Positions 1 to 6,841 of a DNA stretch of 10,473 nt are shown here, piece by piece (within the stretch, counting starts at the first letter, position 1; every line of letters begins with the position of its first letter). Source of the DNA: Prevotellamassilia sp. (GTDB lineage Bacteria > Bacteroidota > Bacteroidia > Bacteroidales > Bacteroidaceae). The stretch is taken from positions 1-10,473 of the forward strand of contig JAHAWW010000193.1 in the NCBI GenBank assembly GCA_018383375.1. The letters run 5' to 3'. Under the pieces are notes generated by a model. That model was not told the origin of the DNA. It made no database searches and saw only the letters and a list, made by a program, of their open reading frames with translations. The translations under genes and the position numbers were made by a program.

Positions 1-152
1 CACCACAAGAGCCTGCCACCACCGACATCACGACCGGAGCCTCACCCGTGAAGCCAGTCAAGCGCGACACGACCCGACAAAAGAAACGCTCCAAATCTTC
101 CAAACCGAAGACTCAAAAACAAAAAAATACCACATCAACCATTCACGTATGA
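1..152 (+). CDS. C-terminal tail of an upstream gene (5' end outside window), function unknown
   Basis: The third forward frame is open from the window edge to a TGA at 150-152. It encodes about 49 residues: a Pro/Thr-rich start (PQEPATTDITTG), then a strongly basic, low-complexity stretch with runs such as RQKKRSKSSKPKTQKQK, ending in STIHV. The stop overlaps the ATG of the barrel gene at 149 (ATGA), a typical translational-coupling arrangement, which is the main reason to believe the frame. No domain is visible, and a disordered basic tail occurs in many unrelated proteins, so no function is assigned. No Bacteroidetes-type -7 element (TAnnTTTG) is seen between 1 and 148, so the genes downstream are probably transcribed from a promoter outside the window. 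The second forward frame is also open here, but it reads as an Arg/His-rich, improbable protein lacking a signal peptide. Confidence 0.5.
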   Translation, partial: PQEPATTDITTGASPVKPVKRDTTRQKKRSKSSKPKTQKQKNTTSTIHV

Positions 153-1420
153 AAAGACTACTCACCCTCACATTGGGCGTCCTGACGGCACTCTGCGTCA
201 CGGCCCAAAGTCAAGATTCCTGCCGAAAAAGCCGACTGCAAATTGGCGGCTACGGCGAAGCGGTCTATAGCCGCAACTACTATAGCGACAGCCCCTACCG
301 CTATTCCACAGCCGCCAGTCACAAGAACGACAAACACGGCCGCTTCGACATTCCTCACATATCGCTCTCGTTGTCTTACGATTTCGGCAAAGGATGGAGC
401 GTGTCGACCGAAGTCGAATTTGAGCACGGCGGCACCGGCGGCGCCTACGAAAAGGAATTTGAAGAAGGCGGCGAATGGGAAAATGAAGTCGAAAAAGGCG
501 GCGAGGTAGAGATTGAACAGTTTTGGATACAAAAGACTTTCAAGCCGTGGCTCAACGTGCGTGCGGGCCATATTGTCGTGCCCGTGGGCTATATCAATGC
601 CTCCCATGAGCCGCTCAACTTCTTCACCGTCTACAGACCCGAAGGCGAGTCGACCATACTGCCCAGCACGTGGCACCAGACCGGACTGAGTCTCTGGGGC
701 CGCACGCGCTCATGGCGCTATGAGGTGATGTGTGTGGCAGGACTCAACTCGGCCAACTTCACCAAAGAAAACTGGATTCAAGGCGGTTCGGGCACACCCT
801 TTGAGTTTGAACCGGCCAACAAAGTGGGCTTTGCCGCACGCATAGACAACTACAGCATTCCCGGCCTGCGACTGGGACTCAGCGGCTATTACGGACACAG
901 TTCAAATAATGGCTACAACACCGAGACGGGTAAAAATTTTGAGGTAGATGGTGCCGTGGCCGTCGGTAGCTTTGACTTCACCTTCGACGCCTACAACTGG
1001 ATTGTCGTGGGCAATGCCGACTTTGGCTATCTGGGCAATGCCACAGCCATCAGTGAGGCCAACCAGCGACAGAGCAACTCTTCGCCTTATCCACGCACAC
1101 TCGTGGGCGACCACGCCGTGGCCTTGGGCATCGAGGCCGGCTACGACCTTTTCTCACGCTTCGCCCGCCTGCGCCGCAGTGGCCAAAACTGCTATCTCTT
1201 TGCCCGCTACGACTACTACGACAGCTACAACCCCTCACAAAGCGGCGCCATGGACTATCCCTGGACCGAGCGCTCAGTCATCACGGCAGGCATCAACTAC
1301 AAGCCGATACCGCAAATCGTGCTCAAGGCGCAATATAGCCAACGCTTTCTCAAAACGCCCTACAACAACGAGCCGGCCCTCTCGTTCGGCGTGACCTATG
1401 AGGGCTTCTTTATCAAATAA
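149..1420 (+). CDS. Outer-membrane beta-barrel protein, OprO/OprP porin-like
   Basis: This is a predicted 423-residue outer-membrane channel or barrel. Residues 1-19 form a Sec signal peptide (MKRLL start, hydrophobic core, likely cleavage near VTA-QSQ). The mature part is rich in alternating aromatic/polar strands separated by Gly/Asn/Asp turns. It includes a GGYGEAVYSRNYY-type first strand, an RAGHIVVPVGY strand around 138-148, and a conserved-looking HEPLNFFTVYRPEGE...LPSTWHQTG block at 153-179 that resembles porins annotated as OprO/OprP-like in Bacteroidetes. Residues 101-123 contain 11 glutamates in an E-x-E-x-E pattern broken by GG turns, which could line a pore or bind cations. The gene begins inside the stop of the preceding one and lies 45 bp before the imelysin gene, so it is probably co-transcribed. 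Substrate is unknown; the context suggests iron, heme or another cation rather than phosphate. The barrel class is fairly secure, the porin subfamily less so. Confidence 0.75.
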   Translation: MKRLLTLTLGVLTALCVTAQSQDSCRKSRLQIGGYGEAVYSRNYYSDSPYRYSTAASHKNDKHGRFDIPHISLSLSYDFGKGWSVSTEVEFEHGGTGGAYEKEFEEGGEWENEVEKGGEVEIEQFWIQKTFKPWLNVRAGHIVVPVGYINASHEPLNFFTVYRPEGESTILPSTWHQTGLSLWGRTRSWRYEVMCVAGLNSANFTKENWIQGGSGTPFEFEPANKVGFAARIDNYSIPGLRLGLSGYYGHSSNNGYNTETGKNFEVDGAVAVGSFDFTFDAYNWIVVGNADFGYLGNATAISEANQRQSNSSPYPRTLVGDHAVALGIEAGYDLFSRFARLRRSGQNCYLFARYDYYDSYNPSQSGAMDYPWTERSVITAGINYKPIPQIVLKAQYSQRFLKTPYNNEPALSFGVTYEGFFIK

Positions 1421-1465
1421 AACAACGAATTTCTGCGATTAAACCATTATTTTTTAATCCAAATT

Positions 1466-2701
1466 ATGAAAACAAATAAACAACTACTCCTGAGTCTCAC
1501 AATGGCTCTTGCCGTGCCTTTCGCTCTCACGTCTTGCAGCGACAACGACAACGACCTCACGCCATCACAGCAACAAGACGTCGAATTGGCCGCACTCACC
1601 GAGCAATATCTCAACGCCACAGTCATACCTACCTACACCTTGCTGGCCAACGGCACCGACACACTCTATCACAAACTCGACTCTTTGCGCACAGTGGCTT
1701 GGGCAGGTGGCACCATCACGGCTGAAGCCATAAACGACGTGGCCGGTGTGTTTCTCCGCGCTCGTTCAAACTACGAATTGAGCGAGGCTTTCCTCTTCGG
1801 CGCAGCCAGCGACTTCGGCATCGACCCCCACATCGACTCTTGGCCGCTCGACCTTGACCAACTGCGTTCGGCTTTGCTCAACACGGCCACCATCGAAACG
1901 CTCCGCACCGACGACGGCACCATAGCCGGCACGACGCTCGGCTCAAGCGTATTGGGTTTCCATGGCATTGAATATGTGCTTTTCCGCCACGGCAAACCGC
2001 GCACCGACCTGAACGGCAACGACCCCGACCTGCCCTCAGTCAGCGGTAAACTCGAACTGACCTATGCCGCCGCCGTGGCCGGCGACTTGAGACGAAGTTG
2101 TTGCCAAATGGAGGTTTCGTGGAACCCCAATGCCTCAGAAGCCCACAAGGCTTTGGTAGAAGACCTGCCGCATGCCGTACCGGGCAACAACCTGACCTAT
2201 GCCGAAAACATGTTGCTCGCCGGACAGCCCGGTAGCACCTATTCACACCGCATCAAAGCACTCAACGACATCCTCATTGCCGGCTGCGAAAACATTGCCA
2301 ATGAGGTGGGCGACGTGAAGATGGGCAAACCCAAAGGCGTGTCGCAAGGCGAACCCGGACGAGATGCCGACTACATCGAGTCGCCTTATAGCCAAAACTC
2401 ACGCGAAGACTTCACCGACAACATCCGCAGCATCGAAAACGTCATCATGGGCGGACGGCCCGAACTGCGCAACGAGAGCCGCTCCATCTATGCCTACCTC
2501 AATGCCCGTAACCCCGAACTGGCGGCCGAGCTCAAAACAAAAATCGATCAGGCTAAAGCGGCCATCCAAGGCATCACCTATCCGTTTGTCACCACCGTGG
2601 CCGACGACACCGACACCACCGTGCCTGCTGCCATTAGCGCTTGCCGCGCACTCGACGATTGCCTCATCGCCGTCGACAACTATATCCGCTCTGCTCAATA
2701 A
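1466..2701 (+). CDS. Imelysin family (peptidase M75-like) lipoprotein
   Basis: This 411-residue lipoprotein has a type II signal peptide with lipobox LTSC (lipidated Cys24), followed by the acidic stretch SDNDND at 25-30. That stretch resembles the export signal that sends Bacteroidetes lipoproteins to the cell surface. The mature protein is mostly helical and carries the family GxHxxE signature as GFHGIE at 164-169. Other imelysin hallmarks are E-x-SEAFLFG around 104-112, DPHIDSWPLD at 120-129, and the C-terminal half-motif ESPYSQNSREDFTDNIRSI at 305-323. Imelysins are named after an insulin-cleaving protease, but the family is mainly tied to iron uptake (IrpA, and the M75 domain of EfeO). 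Binding of iron or another metal outside the cell is therefore the likelier role, and proteolysis is not shown. It sits between the barrel and the di-heme cytochrome genes; imelysin/DHOR neighbours are also known in proteobacteria. Family assignment is firm; ligand is unknown. Confidence 0.95.
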   Translation: MKTNKQLLLSLTMALAVPFALTSCSDNDNDLTPSQQQDVELAALTEQYLNATVIPTYTLLANGTDTLYHKLDSLRTVAWAGGTITAEAINDVAGVFLRARSNYELSEAFLFGAASDFGIDPHIDSWPLDLDQLRSALLNTATIETLRTDDGTIAGTTLGSSVLGFHGIEYVLFRHGKPRTDLNGNDPDLPSVSGKLELTYAAAVAGDLRRSCCQMEVSWNPNASEAHKALVEDLPHAVPGNNLTYAENMLLAGQPGSTYSHRIKALNDILIAGCENIANEVGDVKMGKPKGVSQGEPGRDADYIESPYSQNSREDFTDNIRSIENVIMGGRPELRNESRSIYAYLNARNPELAAELKTKIDQAKAAIQGITYPFVTTVADDTDTTVPAAISACRALDDCLIAVDNYIRSAQ

Positions 2702-2724
2702 AGCCCTTTAGATTTGCTCAAACA

Positions 2725-4446
2725 ATGAAAAAAACAACCCTACTCCTCATTAGTTCGGCCACACTTATGGCTCTCGCCGCTTGTAGCGACGACAACAATA
2801 CAGCCGGCGTCATTCAGCCCTCCGACGATATTTTCGTGGGGCAGCCCGTCGGGAATTTCACCGCCGAAGAATGGTATCCGGGCGGCGAACTCGGCACCAC
2901 AGACAACGTGAGCTCGGCATCATACGAAGACGAAACACCGGCCGTGACCATGATGGGCAAAAGCGCAAACTTCAAAAGCGGCGAACTCTTTTTTGAACGC
3001 AACTTCGTCGAAACACTCAGCCAGTCCACACCCTTCCGCGGGCTTGGACCGGCTTGGGTGCGCACATCTTGCATCCAGTGCCACCCGGGCTACGGCCATG
3101 GCAAAAGGGTTAATACCTACGAGGCCAATTCCACCATTGGCAATGGCTATCTACTGGTGGTCTATCACCCTACCGCCGGCGTCGATGCCGCAGGGAATGC
3201 CTATGCCAAAGACAGCTACGTCACCGAACTGACGGGCATGCCGCAAACCAAAGCGGCCAGCCCATTCTTGCCGCCGGTCGACGAGAGCGGCATCAGCATT
3301 GCATGGCTCAAAGCCACCGACGGCGCCCTGCCCAACACCTTCCCAGACGGCGAAACCTACGAACTCATCTATCCCGAAGTGACCATCGCACCCGATGCCT
3401 TCAACACCAACCCTCGACCTACGAACTACGAGGTGCGCATTGAGAGCACCATCGGCATTTATGGCACCGGACTGCTTGATGCCATTAGCGAAGACGACCT
3501 CAAAGCTCAATATCAAGCCGAAGCGCCCTATGTCAGCCTCAACCCGGCCATGTGGGACGCCGCCGCCAACGATTGGGCGGCCTCGGCCTATTATTCTCTG
3601 GCCGACGGGAAATGGGCCGATGGCTCAGAAGCCAAAGGCGTAAAGGCCATCAAACGCTACACCTACGCCCTAACACGCGCCTCACTGCAAGATGGTGCCG
3701 GAGCCAACGCAATATGGAACATCACCAACGTCACACGAGGCGACCGCACCAAACTTTACACCACACAGGCCTGGGCCAATGCCATGGCAGAAAATGCCGA
3801 AGTCATCGACAAAATCAGCCAAGACCCATCGTCGCCCTATTATGCCGACGGCACACGCGAAGGCATAGCTGACGCCGTGCGCGGACTGCTCTCGCCCACC
3901 ACTGACCAGACCAATAATGCCTGGCATAATTTCACGGCCGAAATGAACGACCAGTCATACTACGACTTTATGGTTTGGCATCGCGGTCTCGCCGTGCCCC
4001 GTGCACGCGACTTAAACTCAGCCGAGGTGCAACGCGGCAAAGAGGTTTTCTATGAAATAGGTTGCACCGCATGCCACCGCCCGTCGTGGACAACCGGCAA
4101 CGACAACTATTGGACATCTAACAACGTGGCTGCCATCGGTAAGTTGCCGCAATATCCCAACCAGAAAATCTGGCCCTACACCGATATGATACAGCACCGC
4201 TTGTTTATGAAAAACGACATCCGTACGGGCTGGTGCCGCACCACGCCGCTTTGGGGTCGCGGCCTCTCACTCTCCAACACCGGAGCCGAAGACCGTCTGC
4301 ACGACTGCCGCGCCCGCAATGAGATTGAAGCCATTATGTGGCACGGCTACAGCCGCGAAAGCGACGCCTACGCCTCAACCGAAAAATTCTACAATTTGCC
4401 CAAAGCCGACCGCGACGCCGTGGTGGCCTTCTTACGGGCCATTTAA
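2725..4446 (+). CDS. Di-heme oxidoreductase (DHOR family) c-type cytochrome lipoprotein
   Basis: This is a 573-residue di-heme c-type cytochrome, often annotated as thiol oxidoreductase and distantly related to di-heme peroxidases and MauG. The start at 2725 is chosen because it begins a proper lipoprotein signal (MKKTTLLL, lipobox LAAC, Cys20). An upstream in-frame ATG at 2641 lies inside the imelysin gene and would add a basic, non-signal extension. SDDNN follows the lipid cysteine, again resembling a surface-export signal. Heme-binding CxxCH motifs are CIQCH at 116-120 and CTACH at 447-451. Further DHOR landmarks are WPYTD at 483-487 with a following His491, RTTPLWGRG at 505-513, and LHDCRARNEIEAIMWHG at 525-541. 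Here cysteines 504 and 528 stand where I recall the family usually having non-cysteine residues. Physiological electron donor and acceptor are unknown. The imelysin gene ends 23 bp upstream, and the CcsBA gene that would install its hemes follows 105 bp downstream. Confidence 0.93.
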   Translation: MKKTTLLLISSATLMALAACSDDNNTAGVIQPSDDIFVGQPVGNFTAEEWYPGGELGTTDNVSSASYEDETPAVTMMGKSANFKSGELFFERNFVETLSQSTPFRGLGPAWVRTSCIQCHPGYGHGKRVNTYEANSTIGNGYLLVVYHPTAGVDAAGNAYAKDSYVTELTGMPQTKAASPFLPPVDESGISIAWLKATDGALPNTFPDGETYELIYPEVTIAPDAFNTNPRPTNYEVRIESTIGIYGTGLLDAISEDDLKAQYQAEAPYVSLNPAMWDAAANDWAASAYYSLADGKWADGSEAKGVKAIKRYTYALTRASLQDGAGANAIWNITNVTRGDRTKLYTTQAWANAMAENAEVIDKISQDPSSPYYADGTREGIADAVRGLLSPTTDQTNNAWHNFTAEMNDQSYYDFMVWHRGLAVPRARDLNSAEVQRGKEVFYEIGCTACHRPSWTTGNDNYWTSNNVAAIGKLPQYPNQKIWPYTDMIQHRLFMKNDIRTGWCRTTPLWGRGLSLSNTGAEDRLHDCRARNEIEAIMWHGYSRESDAYASTEKFYNLPKADRDAVVAFLRAI

Positions 4447-4483
4447 TACTGCTCACGTTATCTCTTTTTATTACCAATCAACA

Positions 4484-4544
4484 CGGCAGTCTTCCCATTT
4501 GGAGGACTGCCGCTTTAGATAATCATCGGCCACCAGACTGCCGT
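4484..4544 (+). promoter_or_regulatory. Hairpin with a competing alternative pairing upstream of ccsBA (possible attenuator)
   Basis: The 105-bp gap between the cytochrome and ccsBA holds an inverted repeat: CGGCAGTCTTCC at 4484-4495 and GGAGGACTGCCG at 4501-4512. It gives a 12-pair stem (one G-U) with a 5-nt loop. Only three T residues follow (4514-4516), so it is at best a weak intrinsic terminator. A second copy of the 3' arm, AGACTGCCGT at 4535-4544, can pair perfectly over 10 bp with ACGGCAGTCT at 4483-4492, and it ends 7 nt before the ATG at 4552. The two pairings exclude each other. This layout could limit read-through or shield the ccsBA start. The repeat is seen directly; any regulatory role is inferred. 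It may instead be an mRNA-stabilising or processing hairpin. Confidence 0.55.
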
Positions 4545-4551
4545 TTCCCAA

Positions 4552-6822
4552 ATGACTATGATTAGACCACGCCTTTCCAGCAAAACTGTGGCTTTCGCCG
4601 CCCTCATCGCCTTGATTGCCTTAATGGCTGCGGCCACCTTCGTGGAGCATTACCGCGGCACACCGACGGCACTAAACTGTTTTTATCACGCCCCTTGGTT
4701 CATTGCCCTTTGGGTGCTGACGCTCACAGCCGGCTGGGCAACGGTATTCAAAGCCCGACTGCCGCGGCCAAGTCTACTCCTGCACCTCGCTCTCGGCTTC
4801 ATCTTGATTGGAGCCGGCGTATCGTTTTTCACGTCTGAAAGCGGACAAATGCACCTCCGCACCGGGGAAACTGCCGACTATTATTCTGCTGCCGAACATC
4901 AAGGCGACAGCGTGCAACTTCCGTTTCAAGTGAGCCTGAAAAAGTTTGACGTAGCCTTTCATGCCGGCACAGAGTCGCCGGCCCAATTCACCGCTTTATT
5001 AGAAATAGCCCAAAATGGCGATGAAACCGTGCAAAAGACGGTGGCCATGAACCACGTTTGCGACTATGGCGGCGTGCGTTTTTTTCTCACCTCCTACGAC
5101 AGCGACCATGGCGGCGTGTTGCTGTCAGTCCGCTCTGACGCTTGGGGCACAGGCATCAGTTATGCCGGCTATGCCTTGCTTTTCTTCGCCTTCGCCTGGC
5201 TGTTAGTCTGCAAAAAGGGTGGGTTCCGCCGCATTCTTTCATCGAGAGTTTGGCGCGAGGGCAAAACAACACTTTGCTGCGGTCTGATGTTACTACTTAG
5301 CATTCCGGCACAAGCGACTCCCACCACTGTGTCTCGCGAAACCGCACAAAAGTTTGGCACACTATTGGTCAACTACGAAGGCCGCATCTGTCCCATGCAG
5401 ACCTTAGCCCGCGACTTCACGGCCAAACTCTATGGCGACGTTTGCTATGATGGTCTCACGGCCGAACAAGTGATACTGGGCTGGACGTTTTGGCCTGAAG
5501 AGTGGAATCAAGAGCCTTTGATAAAGGTGAAAGGGCAAAGCCTGCGCAAAGAGTATGGATTGAACAAAAATGCTGCTTTCACCGACTTTTTTATGGGAGG
5601 CTATCGTCTCGGACCGCTGGTGGCGGGCTATTACAACCAAGGCGACCGCTCCTCCTTAGCCAAAGAGGCCGTCGAAATAGACGACAAACTGCAACTCATC
5701 TATAGCCTGCGACACGGCAGACGGTTTAAAATCTTTCCTGTCAGCCTCCGAGAAGGCGCACACACCAAGACAAACATCAGTTGGGTTTGTCCCACAGACA
5801 CCTTAAACGATTTCAAATTGACGCCCCACGATAGCGCTTTCATCTCAGCCTTTTTCGGTGAACTCTATCAGGCAGCTACTACCGGACAAGAGGCTTTTAT
5901 GCTAAAAAAACTCGATGAAATGGCGATTTTCCAACAGTCACACGGCGGCGCAACTCTACCGCCGGACCACGTCGTCAAGGCAGAGCGATTATACAATGCC
6001 TTTGACCTTCCCGTGTGGTTAAGCCGTTTGCATCTGTGTTTAGGCCTGTTGCTCTGCTTGGCTTTACTGAAAACCACACGTCGTTTCCCGGGCTTTCGCC
6101 AAGTCGCTTATATCGTGATGGCTATAAGTTGGTTGGCCTTGAGTGGCTACATCGTTTTGCGATCCATAGTGAGCGGTCATCTGCCAGTGGGCAACGGCTA
6201 TGAGACCACCTTGAGCATCGCCTGGTGTGCCATGCTGTTGACATTGCTCTTAGGCCTGCCACGCCGCAACGGCACTTTGAGCCGCCGGTTGCTTTTACCG
6301 TTTGGTTTTCTCGTATCCGGTTTTTTCCTCCTCGTTGCCTCAATGGGTCTGATGAACCCTCAAATCACGCCGCTCATACCTGTGCTGGCCTCGCCGTGGC
6401 TGAGTGTACACGTCTCGCTGGTCATGCTGGCTTATATGTGCTTGACCTTCACCTGTCTGTGCAGTTTGATGGCATTTTGTTCACTGATATTCGGGCGCAT
6501 ATCAGAGACAGAGCTGATGCGGCTAAGCCAACTGGCCCGTCTCTTCCTTTACCCTGCCTTGGCCTGCTTGGCCGCCGGCATTTTCACCGGTGCCGTGTGG
6601 GCCGGGGAGAGTTGGGGACGCTATTGGGGTTGGGATCCGAAAGAGACTTGGGCACTCATCACCTTGTTGGTCTATGCTCTTCCGCTCCACGAGGCTTCTA
6701 TGCCGGCTTTCCGCCGTCCGCGTTTTTTTCTGGCCTATTTATTGTTGGCCTTCACTACGGTCTTGATGACCTACATCGGTGTGAACTATTACCTCACCGG
6801 CTTGCACAGTTATGCCGGTTAG
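4552..6822 (+). CDS. ccsBA: Fused cytochrome c biogenesis protein CcsBA (ResB-CcsA, System II)
   Basis: This 756-residue polytopic inner-membrane protein is the System II cytochrome c synthase, which moves heme outward and ligates it to CxxCH cysteines. The N-terminal ResB/CcsB part has hydrophobic segments near 12-30, 49-66, 75-93 and 200-220, with His78 in the position of the conserved transmembrane heme-channel His. A large external region around 255-480 includes YEGRICPMQTLARDF at 275-289. The CcsA part starts near 486 and carries the tryptophan-rich heme-handling WWD motif, WGRYWGWDPKETW, at 688-700. It is flanked by His620 (WLSVHV), His713 (LPLHE) and His752 (GLHSYAG), which match the expected external and membrane heme-ligand histidines. 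At 756 residues it is shorter than the roughly 900-residue epsilonproteobacterial fusions but complete at both ends. ATGs at 4552 and 4558 are both possible starts. The preceding cytochrome gene is its obvious client. It ends 19 bp from the oppositely oriented permease. Confidence 0.95.
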   Translation: MTMIRPRLSSKTVAFAALIALIALMAAATFVEHYRGTPTALNCFYHAPWFIALWVLTLTAGWATVFKARLPRPSLLLHLALGFILIGAGVSFFTSESGQMHLRTGETADYYSAAEHQGDSVQLPFQVSLKKFDVAFHAGTESPAQFTALLEIAQNGDETVQKTVAMNHVCDYGGVRFFLTSYDSDHGGVLLSVRSDAWGTGISYAGYALLFFAFAWLLVCKKGGFRRILSSRVWREGKTTLCCGLMLLLSIPAQATPTTVSRETAQKFGTLLVNYEGRICPMQTLARDFTAKLYGDVCYDGLTAEQVILGWTFWPEEWNQEPLIKVKGQSLRKEYGLNKNAAFTDFFMGGYRLGPLVAGYYNQGDRSSLAKEAVEIDDKLQLIYSLRHGRRFKIFPVSLREGAHTKTNISWVCPTDTLNDFKLTPHDSAFISAFFGELYQAATTGQEAFMLKKLDEMAIFQQSHGGATLPPDHVVKAERLYNAFDLPVWLSRLHLCLGLLLCLALLKTTRRFPGFRQVAYIVMAISWLALSGYIVLRSIVSGHLPVGNGYETTLSIAWCAMLLTLLLGLPRRNGTLSRRLLLPFGFLVSGFFLLVASMGLMNPQITPLIPVLASPWLSVHVSLVMLAYMCLTFTCLCSLMAFCSLIFGRISETELMRLSQLARLFLYPALACLAAGIFTGAVWAGESWGRYWGWDPKETWALITLLVYALPLHEASMPAFRRPRFFLAYLLLAFTTVLMTYIGVNYYLTGLHSYAG

Positions 6823-6841
6823 TCCATAAAAAATGCCGATT

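Noticed and set aside
1437..1459. GATTAAA / TTTAATC inverted repeat between the barrel and imelysin genes
   Set aside because: A 7-bp, all but one A/T stem with a 9-nt loop in an AT-rich gap is weak and likely due to composition; not a convincing terminator.
2709..2716. TAGATTTG, an exact match to the -7 consensus just before the cytochrome gene
   Set aside because: No TTTG-like -33 element lies about 20 bp upstream (TCCG is found there). It would give an almost leaderless transcript inside a closely spaced run, so chance is more likely.
2641..2724. Longer N-terminus for the cytochrome starting inside the imelysin gene
   Set aside because: The extra 28 residues are basic and would bury the clear lipoprotein signal that begins at 2725.
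4517..4530. GATAATCAT, resembling half of a Fur box, in the gap before ccsBA
   Set aside because: Only the left half-site fits; the right half is poor. No promoter was found beside it, and the position lies within the hairpin region.
6796..6819. ACCGGC / GCCGGT hairpin at the end of ccsBA
   Set aside because: The stem is only 6 bp with a 12-nt loop, lies within the coding sequence, and is not followed by a T run, so it is not called a terminator.
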